Below the pieces are notes generated by a model, which made no database searches, was not told the origin of the DNA, and was given only the letters and a program-made list of their open reading frames with translations. The position numbers and the translations under genes are program-made. A stretch of 64,000 nucleotides of DNA, taken from assembly GCA_003254905.1 (NCBI GenBank), contig QANU01008556.1:69285-133284 (forward strand), in the 5' to 3' direction. Origin of the DNA: Nissolia schottii. Lineage: Eukaryota > Streptophyta > Magnoliopsida > Fabales > Fabaceae. Shown piece after piece: positions 1-11,984 of this stretch; position 1 is the stretch's first letter, and each line of letters opens with the position of its first letter.

Positions 1-238
1 TATCATACAAACTATTTACGAAAGTACCACTGTTTTGAAACATATTACAGGAATATCACTGTTTTGAAAACATATTATAGGAGTACCACTGTTTTGAAAA
101 AAGTTTTTGTGCTTTTACATTGTGCAAAGCATGTTATGTTTTCAAAACAGTGGTACTCCTGTAATATGTTTTCAAAACAGTGGTACTCCTGTAATATGTT
201 TCAAAACAGTGGTACTTTCGTAAATAGTTTGTATGATA
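1..238. repeat. long palindrome (fold-back) with internal 33-bp repeats
   Basis: Bases 1-102 are an almost perfect reverse complement of about 137-238, leaving a loop of about 35 bases. Each arm holds three tandem copies of a ~33-bp unit containing TACCACTGTTTTGAAA / TTTCAAAACAGTGGTA. The right arm ends in GTTTGTATGATA and is followed by AGGGGCAAAAAAGTAAAATT. The arms reach the window edge, so the left limit is not visible. A related stretch lies at 28640-28725. It is probably the remnant of a fold-back transposon; the class is unknown. Confidence 0.8.
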
Positions 239-890
239 GGGGCAAAAAAGTAAAATTGTCGATTTGGTGGATGGAAAACATTGTGGACCATATCCCCAAA
301 ATGAATATTTCTAATATGGAAAGTGTAAGCCGATAACAAAGAAACTCAATAACATTATAACAATATGCTCCAGTTTCGTTTACTACGGGGCAACCAAATA
401 TGCAAAACTCTAAATATCTGATCGTCACTGTCGAAGTACTAATTCTAAGTTCCAACATAGGGAAAATTTCAGTGGCCAAATCAACTATAATTCAATTATG
501 CAACCAAACACGACAATTCTGTCGTGTAGGATTGTTAGACATGGACATGCTTTATCATCTAGCAAGGGGCAACAATTTTGAAATAGGATACTTGTGTTTA
601 TTTTGAACATGCCATGTTAAGAGAAAGATAGAGAAACCTTTAAATTGGACTTTATTAAAGAGGGTTTCACTTATTTAAAGTGATTGACTGCTTGTATCTA
701 TCTCTTTCTTAACATGATATAGTCATATTTAGAAGAAAGAAACATGAATATCTTACCCAACAATATTGTCATGTTTTGAGAAGTTTTATTCACATTTACC
801 TAAAAAAAAGTTTATTTTTATAACTTTTGTATGTATTTATTTGGAAAATTTTAAAAGTTAATGATTTAAATGAAAGCATAATCTTAAATA
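239..890. other. no gene seen
   Basis: AT-rich sequence without a convincing reading frame, splice pattern or repeat structure beyond the adjoining palindrome. Confidence 0.5.
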
Positions 891-894
891 AGAC

Positions 895-962
895 ATTATG
901 ACATCGCTTGATTCATGTAGCCGACGTCATGTAGTGAGATAAGGCTACTTTGTTGTTGTTGT
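895..962 (+). mobile_element. RTE-type LINE 3' end remnant
   Basis: The stretch reads GACATCGCTTGATTCATGTAG, then a GTGAGATAAGGCTAC-like segment, then a (TTG)n tail. That order is the usual 3' terminus of plant RTE LINEs and of Au SINEs. A second, better preserved copy with target duplication lies at 31788-31987. Bases 963-1375 show no gene. Confidence 0.6.
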
Positions 963-1375
963 AGTAAGTACCCTATTTGGGGAGTATTGGAATTTGGTGG
1001 CTTGTTCTGAACAGATATGTTAAAATGTCTCAACTTTCTTAAAAATGGTCTGTATTAAATTTGGACACTATTGAATTTTTACATAATAAGCTATCCAATA
1101 TCCATATTGTACCACGTTACAACAAAAAAAAAATTGAAAAATCTTTCATTGGAAGTACATATCCTTTCTTACATTACATGTATGGTATCATCCTTAGTGC
1201 AAGTTGTCGCACATAGAGGGAAAAGGAAAAAAGAGAGGGGAAAGGAAGAAAGTTGAATAGCTGAAGGAACCTGCAGAATGTATTAATAATCTCAAAGAAT
1301 GACATTCATTTCAATGTTTATTTTTCTATTGATAAAAAAAATGATGATCCACTTATGAATGAGACTGTAGACAAA

Positions 1376-4300
1376 CTAAAGTGTGATTGGTATACGAAGC
1401 CCATCATAACTCAGTTGTGCATCAAGGCCCTCAGAGTCCAATAACTTAGCAAGATAGCCATTCACTTCTTCATGATCCATCAGATGCATCATACCTTCAA
1501 ATTTCCAATAAGGTGTAACTGAAGATTATTTTTTATAAAATATCTTATAAAAAGGGCGGCTTAGTGCACAAAACTCTCATCTAGTGGAGTTTGAAGAGGG
1601 TAAATATGCGCAACATTACTCCCACAAGTAAATAGTCTATTTCTATATAAATAAATAAATAATTATAAAAGAGTGGCCGAGTGAAGGCTCCCCCTTCGTG
1701 GGGTCTAGGAAGGGTAGATGTACGCCGCCTTACCCCAACAAGCAAGTTGTTTCCAAGATTTAAATCCGTGACCTCCAGGCCACAAGTATCATGATTCCTA
1801 CTTGACCAATGATCAATGAACTGAGGTAGATAGTTGCATCAAGAAAATCAAGGCAGGCAACTAGAGGAAGCATTATGCTAACAAGGAGGCTCAAGCTAAA
1901 CTTACCAGTAAAAAGTGTTCTTCTGGGTTGAATTTTTCGCACTTCCTCTAACGCCTGAAACAAGGAAAGATCAGAATAAACTTCATTTCTCAAAAAAAAT
2001 TGACCAATGAGAAATAGATGTTACCCTTGGAAGTCCAAAATGTGTGGCAGTAGAGCGATCAGGCCTAAGACCATCCTGTAAAAATCATACACCTTATGAG
2101 CGACAGAAATTGTATACCGTTCTTTTTGTTATTTCGTGTAAAACTGAGCCATGTTTGTGGCAGGATAGATAGGATGGGAGCTAGAGTCACCAGGATTAGA
2201 ATTTCACAGTCCTTCAAAAGTGGATAAGTTTCTTCAGGAATGTCACTGACATCGCTGCAAATATTGACACAAGATCAGGTCATAGTTACAAGAAAAGCAA
2301 GAACTTTTCCACCACTAATTGATCCAAAAGCATTACCTTATGTAACATATATTACCGAAACGAAAACCAAGCGACCGATAACCTTGGCCATGCCACACTG
2401 GTAATGGGGTAAACTGAAGTGCAGTAATAAAACAAAAATGAAAAATAGAGCCAAGCCCCAAGAACAAGAAAGGAACATGGCTAGAAATTAATTAATTGAG
2501 CAAGAGGTGATAACTAGATTAAGTGTACAAGGAAAAAGGACTAAAAACACCCCACTTAGAACTATTAATATTTAATACTGTCAATAAGATACCTTCAGTC
2601 CATGTACAGAAAATGGTTCTTCAGAAATAATATTGAATTGCAAATCTGAGACTGCAGCACCAGGTATGATAACACTTGTATCTACTAAATAATAATGGGT
2701 CTTCTTCATCACCTGCATATTTCAGTAATGAATATTTGAATAAATTCACGAAAGAAAACATATCAGTTTCATTCAAATGACACATGGTGAATGAGTCAGG
2801 TGGTCATCACACATTAAAGATGAGCCATAAGCGAAGGCAAATATGTAAAAAGGACAACAAGTAAACCTCAAGAAGTCAAGCTTACTATGCTCCATCCTGA
2901 AAGTTCAAATAATTGAAAAGAAAAAAGGTTTAAACGTTTCTTTGTTTTTCTGCTACACTTGTCAAAATAACGGCAATGATCTTAAAAGTTCAGTGTGTTC
3001 ACAAAAGACGAGCATGACTATAATGCAGTATGTGCAACTTCCCTACCCCATCTGATTTCTTGAGCTTACATAATGAAAAAAATATTGCACCATGCAAATT
3101 AGAAAAGATAGACCATTTGGAGACATTAGACAGAATTTTCTGGCCTTCAGACTATCCTCAAAAATGAAGATTTCATTTCTTCACATAACAACAATATTTT
3201 AGGTTCCAGTACAAATGCTTTTCAGCAGGCAAGCCAAGGCAGGTATAATAACCTTTTTCATCCTACAAAACTTTTAACCAGAGTAACTACAATTCACTAT
3301 ACAAATCATTTTCATTTTCAGTCATAGTTATTAAACTCGGTCCAAGGGTCATCTCAACGGCACCACTGGGTCACTGGATCGCTGGTTCAACTAATAGGTC
3401 ACTTGGTCCTTTGTTGAACTAGATTTAATTAAATAATATAAAAACACAATTTATATACAATATATATATATATATATAATTAATGAGACACAATAACATA
3501 ACTGCACGTGCAGCCTGGTGGTTGATCTACGCGCTCAAACCTTGAATGGACAAGGTTCAATCCCCACTGCTGAGAATTTTGTGCATGTGCAGTTCACACC
3601 GAATATTTCTGGGTTTGACTGGCTTTGACCAGGTCATGTGCTTGTTTGGTCAGTGCAGAATTGGACCAGACCAACGACCAGTTCACCGGTTTCGGAGTCG
3701 AACCAGCCGGTCCGATCCGGGTTTCATAACTATGTTTTCAATACATAATGAAATTTTATAGTGGAAAGAGGGAAGTACATGCAGAGATTTCTTGGCATTG
3801 AGTAGCATAAAAATACATACATCAATAACATCAGTTGTACACCTTCCACGGGCAATCCCAGAGAAAGCACGGCCACTATTTATCACAAGCTCAAAGAATT
3901 GACTATTTAAGGTTTAATCAAGCTGATTCAAATGCAACATAAACTTTCAATACATCACAATTTGTCACGAAATGCAGATTTTCTTTAAATATACTGCAAA
4001 GATGCAGGATGCCATTCCACCTTTTAAATCTTAGTTCCAAAACACAAACAGATAACATGCAGAAAGTAAAATTGACAATTTTGATTTTATAAGGGAAGCA
4101 AGGAGAGAGAACCTCAAAGTCACGCTTGGCTACGTATATCGGAATATGTGGCTGAACATTGTTTGTCCAATCTCTAAGATCATCAAGACCTGGGGAGAAG
4201 ATAGAAGCAGAATTAGATCTAAATCACCAGTCAGGCTTCTTATAATTTCATACAAGCATTAGACTTGTCATTTTGATATTACTTATCCAAAGAGTACTAG

Positions 4301-4833
4301 AAAGCATTACTGTCAGAGACCTCCAATTGCATCAGCATGTGAATGAGTAATAATAACCGCGTCAATTGTTCTTATCCTGACAGAAAAACAACTGGTTAAA
4401 GAGAGATAAACAGAAAAATATAAAAATACAAGAAGAAAAACTGCAAAGAGATCCAAAAGAGAAAAGCATTAAAAATGATAAAGAAATGCCACTGCTGCTA
4501 CTTATAGAAACGAAGCACAAGTATTCGAAGATTTCTCTCAAATTATTTAGTATCAAAATACATTGCTGCTATTTATTGATCCCTCTTTATTTTACATGAT
4601 TGGTGATACTTGCACAAACTTACACTCAAACACTCCTCGTGCACTCCCACGCAAGCTATTGAATAATACTCTGGTCCCATCTGTAACCTCTTTCTGATGG
4701 TCCAAATTGTGCATGTACCTTACATAGTTTGTGTCTTTGTGACCCTGTGCAAGTATCTTTTCCCACTCTATATAGGTTTTGTTCAAATGTTTCACTCCAC
4801 CTCCAGTTCCTTACCCTTGTTATTAATTTCGTA

Positions 4834-4871
<38 letters not shown>

Positions 4872-6985
4872 CTCCTTAAAAAAGGGGGGAAAAAAGAAAG
4901 AATGGAGAATCCATCTCAAGTAACTACACAAAAAACAGCTAAAGAATTTAATAGTGAACTAACCCAAATGCAGGAAACCATCGCAGAGCACTGTGATAGA
5001 AAAATCTGCAATAGTAAAAAATTTTGTAATCAGCACTCTAATGAACCATGCACACGATACAATCATGTCTGGGTTTTCTTGAAAAATAACTTCAATACAT
5101 CGTTTAGACATTAGTATCTCCTAAAAAGCGCAAACTTAATTATAATTATATAACAAGATTGTCTTCAACAGAAAATAAGAAAACACATTGAAGCCCACAA
5201 TTCTATAATGACCCAGACGCAAACTGTACATGTCAAAACAGTTCAGTGAGTCAATTCATTGAAGGTTTTTCTAGCGTGGAAACAGTGAAATTTCTTCAAT
5301 TGTTCATAGATCAAATTTGTGCTTTTTCAGTATATAATAAAATATATACTAGCAGCATTTTGAAGGAAAACTACAAATTTGACCATCAAAACACATTCTC
5401 TCTCCATTTTTTCATGTCTGCCCACCTAGAAGACCCACCATATATCAGCCATTACTCCAGCCATGAACACCGAAGACAGCTGTGTCTTTGTCTTCTTCCC
5501 TACTCTATTTCCGCTCCTATATTTCTTACTGATTGCCCCAGCCATTCTGTCCATTATAACCCTAAGGATGTGTTTGGTAAGGGGGTAAAAGCAAGAGAAA
5601 GTTTTCAGGGACGAGGTTCATGTGTAAAATTACGCATAAAACCTCACCCATGAAAACTTCTCCCCCACACTAAACGCTCCCTAAAAGGTAAAAAACCATG
5701 TATTTATTTCCAGTAACCCCAAGCAGCGCACCACAATATCTCAAGCCTCCATCAAAGTTGCTACTTACAGTTCCTTGTGGAACCCACTACACTCACCCCG
5801 GAGCAGTATGCTGTCAAACCTTAAGTTCTCAGTGAATAGTTCACTAGTTCTCCCTAGGCTCTGCCAACTGCTGCTGGCTAAATCCTCATTATGATACATC
5901 TATCTCATTGGTGCAGCAAAACACATCACAAGATACCCCCAAAATATTTCATTAATTAAATAAATCATTTATTGCCCGCTAACTATAAAATAGTGCTTGT
6001 TCCAGCAGAGTCAAGAAAAACTCTAAATTTCCATACCAGGGAAAACCTAAAACCATCAAGAAAAAAAATCACATGTTTGGACTAACATCAAAAGATTCAA
6101 AACAAAAGGGGGTAAAAGCTCATCCTAATCTAACATAACTGAAGTACAAAGGGAAAGTCAAAACCTACTTTCCAGCATCTATAAGAATGTTTTGTGTTCC
6201 CGATGATCCCGGATTTCGAATGAGGATGCTCGTGTTAAGTCTCCTATTCTTATTACCCAGCTGGACAGCTTTCGAACATACCTGCAACAACCATATGAAT
6301 AAAAAATCTCTCTTAACAAAACCCTAAACATTCAATTCCATACTCTAATTACATTCTGATTAGATTCAATGCATTGTTCTCAGTTGTACCGGACATTTGT
6401 TAAGAGGATTCGTCAAGCAGCTAACTCGGGGAATCCCTTCGCTAGTTCCAGTCCCCAAAAATATAATCTCCGCTTGATCACCAGTTGATTCCACCCCAAC
6501 ATCTCCATTGGCAGCAGCTGTATCGGTAAAAATTGAAACTTTCAACACACAAATTTCAATCTAATTCCACATTAAACTAAAAAAATTAAATGCAACGTAT
6601 CAGATCAAACTAGACAACATTTCTGCTTTCATGAACAAATAAATAACGAGACCAAAAACAGTTCACGCATTTGCATACAGCGTTCCCAAATCCAAAAGCA
6701 TAGGTTCAGCTCCCAATTAAATTATCAAAATCGTATAGTCACATTAAGAATAAAACAAATTGAAGCAATATATATATATATATATATATATTTGAGAAGC
6801 ATAAAATTAAAGATCAGATAGAGAATAAGAGCAAGGTAGTTACTGGAGTAGAGGCGAAAGCGGATTGGAGAAAGTGGAGTGGTGGGGAGAGAGAGGGAAG
6901 AGGAACGCCAGCGCCATGAGAACGGAGAGCGGTGAGGAGAGAGAGAGGCAAGGGAAGAAGGGAGGCGAATGGAGGCAACCACCAT
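1376..6985 (-). CDS. PhnP-like metallo-hydrolase (metallo-beta-lactamase fold), 12 exons
   Basis: Resembles plant metallo-hydrolase/oxidoreductase superfamily proteins such as Arabidopsis At1g30300 (recalled, not searched). Coding exons on the minus strand: 6985-6844, 6517-6390, 6281-6169, 5005-4964, 4376-4321, 4189-4113, 2712-2593, 2413-2337, 2254-2191, 2075-2025, 1954-1906, 1494-1376. All junctions are GT/AG, phases agree, and the 1038 nt give 345 aa plus TAG. The first ATG (6985) opens a Ser/Arg/Leu-rich, acid-poor stretch of ~47 residues that looks like a chloroplast or mitochondrial transit peptide. Residues 67-81 (FLGTGTSEGIPRVSC) followed by Cys89 and Cys92 match the PhnP-type start. 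The metal motif HSHAD is at 153-157 and conserved His/Asp lie near 234, 253, 310 and 314. Family members hydrolyse phosphodiester or ester bonds using metal ions; the substrate here is unknown. Introns hold SINEs, a TIR element and a MITE. An open frame at 6725-7048 extends upstream without an ATG. Confidence 0.9.
1551..1645 (-). mobile_element. Au-like SINE 3' part (diverged copy)
   Basis: Read on the minus strand this shows a diverged Au-SINE 3' domain: a GGGAGTAATGTTGCGCATAT-type core, an imperfect CTCCACTAGATGAGAG hairpin, then GTGCACTAAGCCGCCC and a T-run. It lies head to tail beside the better copy at 1666-1797, in the last intron of the hydrolase gene. Confidence 0.55.
1666..1797 (-). 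mobile_element. Au-like SINE
   Basis: On the minus strand it has a B-box-like GGATTTAAATC, then the characteristic GGGGTAAGGCGGCGTACATC-TACCCTTCC block, then the short hairpin around CCCCACGAAGGGGG. This order is diagnostic of Au SINEs. It occupies the same intron and orientation as the diverged copy at 1551-1645. Confidence 0.7.
3323..3734. mobile_element. non-autonomous TIR element (412 bp) with a tRNA-like core
   Basis: The ends are inverted repeats: CATAGTTATTAAACTCGG on the left, and the complement of CCGGGTTTCATAACTATG on the right (about 16 of 18 match). TTTTCA flanks the element on both sides, with a 2-nt offset on the left. Inside, 3504-3512 and 3583-3597 form a second inverted repeat around GCACGTGCA / TGCATGTGC. 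Between them lies a tRNA-like piece with A-box-like CCTGGTGGTTGATC and B-box-like GGTTCAATCCCC. It lies in an intron of the hydrolase gene. Confidence 0.6.
4838..4868. repeat. (TA)n microsatellite
   Basis: About 15 TA units in an intron of the hydrolase gene. Similar TA runs lie at 3460-3478, 6768-6791, 15971-15988, 44177-44203 and 57868-57889. Confidence 0.9.
5566..5681. mobile_element. Tourist-like MITE, 116 bp
   Basis: Inverted ends GGATGTGTTTGGTAAGGGGG and the complement of ...CCCCCACACTAAACGCTCCC fold into a long hairpin. A TAA flanks each side (5563-5565 and 5682-5684), the 3-bp target duplication of PIF/Harbinger elements. It lies in the hydrolase intron between 5006 and 6168. Confidence 0.65.
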
Positions 6986-7231
6986 TGGTGCTACGCAGCT
7001 TCTTCGGACACAGAAACACAGAATGCAACAGTTTCTGGTCTGTTGCAAAAGTTAAAGAAAATTAAAGAGAGTCCTTTTTGTGGATCTTTTGATTGATTCT
7101 CCTTTCTTGCTTTGTCCCCCCATCTCACTTTCTCGGTTTGTTTTTTATTTTGGTTGATCTCATCTCACTTTAGATTAAGATGAGCATTTTCTTCCCCCTT
7201 AACCTTTTAGCTATCTAATTATAAATAAGTA
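6986..7231. other. 5' flank of the hydrolase gene, no other gene
   Basis: Contains the upstream in-frame stretch of the hydrolase and then T-rich sequence up to the Helitron border at 7232. I see no clear TATA box. Confidence 0.4.
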
Positions 7232-8893
7232 CTAGTTGTATGCCTGTGCAAATGCGCGGGTTAAAGTAATTATTATCAATAATATCAACTATTTTAATTG
7301 TGAGTAAAATATATGATAATACATTATACTTATTATAATTATATATACATGTTTAAATGCATATAAATGTAATAATAACAAAACATTATTGTGTGCTTAC
7401 AAAATGCAGGGAAGCTAAAAACGAAACAATATTAAATAAAAAATATGGTGACAATAGAAATCCATGATTGGTTAAATTTTAGTTAATTCATTCATATATT
7501 TTTAAAAACTTCTTTGTAAACAACATTAGCAATCTCGGAATTGTTACGGGAGTCATCATGACATATTAAAATCTTGAAACCTTTGCGGTTGGTAACCCTT
7601 GAGATTGCAACATACAATTGTCTATATCTTAAAACAGACTTCTTCAAAATCAATCCAATGTTAGCTAAAGATTGTCCTTAACTCTTGTTAATAGTCATTG
7701 CATACAAAACCATAATTGGAAATTGCCGCCTGTGAAACTTGAATGGTATTCTTGTATTTGACGGAGTTAGAGTCATTCTAGGAATAAACACTTTCTCACC
7801 AACATTGTTTCATGTGATAACTTTGGTTTCAATGACATATTTTCCAAATCTAGTAACCACTAACTTGTTTCATTGCATAATCCAATTGAGTGATCTATGT
7901 TCCTGAGCAACATGACTGAAGAGCCAACTTTTAAACTAAGCTCGTGATTTGGTACATCAGAACATCTTATAGTATGTGAAGACTCTAGAAAAAGCTCATT
8001 ATTAACATCATACATGCAAACTACAACTGAGCTCAAATATGTTGTTTCTTTATTTTGATTAAGCTTCATCATATGCTCATTAACCTCTTCAACTTGGTTT
8101 AGAGTAGGTGCAAGTATAGTTTTGCCTTCTAGATGACGCTCATCATTTGAACTATTGATATAGTCTGCATAAGTAGCTTGAACAATAACATCTATTGGGT
8201 CATCCTAATCATAAATTAACAAATCATCTGGTATTTCAACTTAATTTGTCCTCACCATCATTAGATTCATCAATTATTCCATCACCTATTTTCATAATCC
8301 AATAATTTGTGTTGACAATGTCTTGCTTACTTCCTTTTGCAATCACGGAAAGTATATGCCTAAAATCACCTCCAAACACAATTGTATTCCCACCAAATAG
8401 AATATTCAAATTGTTCTCATTTTCAAATCTCATCAAATCTCTCATAGTTTTGTTGAGGGCTTCAAAGCAGTACTTATTCATCATTGGAGCTTCATCACAG
8501 ACCATGAGTTTAGTCTTTATAATCGACTCAGCTAAAGGACTCCCCTACTTTATTTTGCAAGTAGAGAAATCATTGAGATTCAAAGGAATCACAAATCTAG
8601 AGTGAGCAATTCTACTACAAAGTAATAAAAGAGAGGCAATGCCACTGGAGGCAAAAATGAGAACAATCTTACCTTCGATATTAAAGAAGTAGATAATGTA
8701 TTCTAGACATGTTTTTCCTGTTCCTCCATAACCACATAGGAAGAATACACCACCATCACCATAATGCACTTTTGACATAATTGTATCATAGACACTCATT
8801 TGTTCATCAGTCAATTTAGACAACAGTAAATTATGTTGCCCAATCAACTGCCTCCTATCAAAACGGAGCTCATCACATATTAGTATGTTATTT

Positions 8894-9081
8894 TTTTTTT
8901 AGGTTGTCTGTCCGGTATCCAAGGCTTAGCCTTGACTAATCCGAGTCGACCCGGGCCGCGCACCTGGCTATGGCGAGTGAGTCTCCCAGCGGGGATAATT
9001 GCGTACACAAGGTCTCGAACTCGGGGACCTTGCTTAAGCGATACCAAGTCGCTTACCACTTGGACCAACCCCCGTTGGTGT
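8894..9081 (-). mobile_element. tRNA-derived SINE inserted in the Helitron
   Basis: On the minus strand it starts near 9081 with GGGGGTTGGTCCAAGTGG (A-box region). It continues to a B-box GAGTTCGAGACC and a GC-rich body, and ends in a poly(A) run at 8891-8900. An 8-bp direct repeat TGTTATTT flanks it (8886-8893 and 9082-9089). It interrupts the helicase remnant. Confidence 0.8.
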
Positions 9082-9239
9082 TGTTATTTGAATAATCATT
9101 CAATCCACCATTGTTGTCCATGTCAGGAAAAGGCATAATAAAAAAGTTCCTGAGACTTTTGTTGTTGCTTTCTCAATCTCTATGAAGGTTAAATTTGAAA
9201 GTTCTTCAGCAATAAGTTGTTGACCTGCAAGTGTAAATA

Positions 9240-9870
9240 TAAATAAATTATGTGCATAATAATTTATACATTAGTTATTTAATTATTTATATACATTTAT
9301 ATCAAAATTGATTTAAATTATTACCTATAAAATTATAAGCAGATCAAATTAAGCACCTTATGAAAATTTCAAACAAATTGGTCCATCTATTCTTTGGATG
9401 AAGTTGCTAAAATTGATAGTTAATTAGTCAAATTGGTCCTTATATAGTTTTGATAAAATTTATGGCCAGTCATATTAGCCCTTCTAGAATAATTTGAATC
9501 AAAATGGTCCCTCACATGAAGTAAGCCACCTAAGAAAGTCGAAACAATTAGGTCAAATTAGTTCTTGTTAAATTTAATAAATATTGCATTAAAGTATTTT
9601 AAATTGATATTTGATCAATATATAAATTGTCATACTCTTAAATTTTACAGCGACTATTTTGTCCTACTATTAATTTTTAGAAAAACTAATAAAGTCACAA
9701 ATATTTTGGGGGACTAATTTGGTGGCCTTAAAACTTTAAAGGGACCAATATGGTTGAATTTTTTTAGGATGACTAATTTGACTGATGGTAAATTTTAGAG
9801 GGATCAATTCTATTATTTTCCTATATATAAAACTATGTACACGCACAATTCATTCACCCAAAAAAATAAA
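9240..9870. repeat. AT-rich inserted repeat, TIR-like
   Basis: Repeated short motifs of the type CAAATTGGTCC / GGGACCAATTTG occur in opposite orientation toward the two ends, as in Mutator-like non-autonomous elements. It separates parts of the Helitron coding remnant. Ends and target duplication were not resolved. Confidence 0.35.
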
Positions 9871-11060
9871 ATTTACACATACCTTGATGATTGAGCATAG
9901 TTCTTTGCTTATGTAATATACCATCAGATAATAATCAACAACTCTTCTCCCACACTATTTCTAGTCTTGTCATTGACTTTGACGACAATAAGTTTGCAAA
10001 TAGTTGACGAAGGTATTGACATGAACCCTAGTGACTTACTTCTTCTATAGCATCAAAGTATTCTTTGTCATCATCTAACAAATCACATGCATAACATGCA
10101 TCTCTAAATGTAGGATAGACAATGTCCCCCACGATTCTTATATCTTCACAGGTTGTAGGATCCGTAACCATATGTAAAAGCAATCTTAAATAATATAGCT
10201 CTTCAGAACCTAGAGGAACCAAAAAAAAAAGATCAATCTTGTTGCTTGCAACTTACCTCAACTCCCATTTTCTTGATTGCAATTTCCAAAAAGTTAGATG
10301 CTTTGCTTCTGGATATACCATTTTTGCATCTAACCAAGACAAAAACATAGATTGAGAGACTGTTGGATCTTATGCCACCTCATCCATTGAAGTATTATCA
10401 TGAAACACAATATTTTGTTGATCTGATAAATGTAATCTCAATCGCTCAACGGATGAATCTCTGTAATGAATGTCAAAACCGAATATCCTCCAAGCAGCTT
10501 TACATGGTGAAATATATCTACAATAAAACAATATATTAATTTCATTCACTATTTCCTCAACTACTTGATCAAATCCACTTCGATAAAAAGTAGTTGTTAC
10601 ACGATCATGTCCCTTACTTACATACTTGAAGAGGTATTTAATAAATCTAACCTAGTTGCACCATTCAACATTAATATGAGCTCCAAATCTAAGCAAAAGG
10701 AATCGATTATGTGGCACAACATACTTATTGTTATCCAACATTATGCCTAACCTCTTTATTGTCCTACCGTCATCCCTTTGTAAATTGGATAATCGTCTTC
10801 ATCTACAGTAGTAGAATATATATACCTCGTTGGAAAGTTTTTAGTACATTTGCCATTTTCCATGCATGGGGAGTCAGTCCTTGCAATACCATATGGACCA
10901 AGGATCATGAGATTTTTTACTGCTTTATAGTAAGATGGGTCATTCATTTTGTCTGAAATTTTAGTACATATAATGTTGTCAATATCCAGTCCAGTTGGAT
11001 ACTTGTTTTCTTGAGCAAGAAACAATAAGATGTGAGCATTAGATATTCCTCATTTTTGGA

Positions 11061-11984
11061 ACTCAATTGTATAAATCATTGTAAAAAAAAACAAAATTCT
11101 ATGCATCAACTGGACAATTTATTATTATAAAATCTTGATTGTAATTTAAATAAGTAAAAAAATCAAATACTTGATAAAAATTCCTTGAAAAAGTCATTTA
11201 CCTCTCAAATATTTATTATATATGGGCTTTGTTTCCAAACTTAATTGTAAAGGAATCATGATTTGAAAAGCTAAGGGTGTTTAATAATAATCAAATGAGA
11301 TAGGAAATAATTTGATTTCAAAAGATTTGATTAGTAAAATGGAATCAGTTTGATTTTCTAAATTTATGGAAATTTAATTTATTTACATTAGCAATTTTAT
11401 CCTTTTTGTAAGGATTTTTTGAAATTGATTTCTTTCTAACATAAAAGATTATTATATCCCTCTTCAACTAATAAATTTACAATCTCTATCATCTTCATCT
11501 TCATCAAACCTAATTAAGTCTTACTATAAAATCATATTTTTCTCCTATTAAATTAAAAAAAATATTTCTTTTTTTAAATAAAAAATTTCAAAAAATATTT
11601 TTTTAAAGTGTTTTAAAGAAACATATTTTATTTCATTTTCTCCAAAAAAATTTTAAAAAAAACCTTTTTCAAATTTGTATTTCAAAAAAATATTTTTTTG
11701 ATTTTTTTGTAAAAAAAATTTTAATAAATATTTTTGAAACATTTTTTCTCAAAAAAATATTTTTTCTAAAGAATTTTTTTTACGAAAAATAGTAATTTTC
11801 AAAATTATTGTTTTTAAAATAATAATTTCTTTTTTCATACCAATTCCTATTTTATTAAGGACAAAAGTTCAAATTAATAAACTAAAATCGACCCAATTCT
11901 TATTTTAAAAGAATCCAATCAGAAGAATTGATTTCTAAACCAATTCAAATCTAATATTATATATTTAGTTTCAAAAGCTCAAAA
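11061..11984. other. very AT-rich spacer, no gene
   Basis: Long runs of A and T, especially 11520-11830. Roughly inverted AAATTGATTT-type motifs near 11270 and 11930 suggest an old MITE, but I cannot define ends. Confidence 0.4.

Larger units (their letters stand above)
7500..11030 (-). pseudogene. Helitron Rep/PIF1-like helicase remnant
   Basis: Fragments appear in coding order along the minus strand. First comes the Helitron helicase-like N-terminal domain (10756-11025, ending near a VDEDDYPIYK match to the family's VDENGYPLYR motif). Then come a middle fragment (10028-10222) and the PIF1-type ATPase with Walker A GYGGTGKT (8545-8847). The Walker B/DEAP motif CDEAPMM with GGDFRHIL is at 8236-8505, and the C-terminal helicase motifs LKVGSSVMLLRNID and LYVAISRV are at 7580-8072. 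The enzyme would nick and unwind DNA for rolling-circle transposition. Stops, frameshifts and insertions break it in many places, so no functional protein is expected. Confidence 0.85.
7232..11060 (-). mobile_element. decayed autonomous Helitron (3' end at 7232)
   Basis: The low-coordinate border reads, on the minus strand, a GC-rich hairpin (CCCGCGCATTTGCACAGG) followed by ...ACAACTAG and then a host T. This is the CTRR 3' terminus and A/T insertion context of Helitrons. Inside are minus-strand fragments of the Rep/helicase protein (10756-11025, 10028-10222, 8545-8847, 8236-8505, 7500-8072). The 5' TC end was not located; 11060 is only where coding similarity stops. An AT-rich insertion (~9240-9870) and a SINE (8894-9081) interrupt it. 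Confidence 0.8.

Noticed and set aside
3504..3580. Genuine tRNA gene
   Set aside because: B-box-like motif only; no complete acceptor stem, and it lies within a TIR element.
4656..4931. Minus-strand frame with YIYIYI runs
   Set aside because: Produced by the (TA)n microsatellite in an intron of the hydrolase gene.
9010..9080. Genuine tRNA gene
   Set aside because: A- and B-box-like motifs are present, but the poly(A) tail, extra body and target duplication show a SINE; no full cloverleaf.
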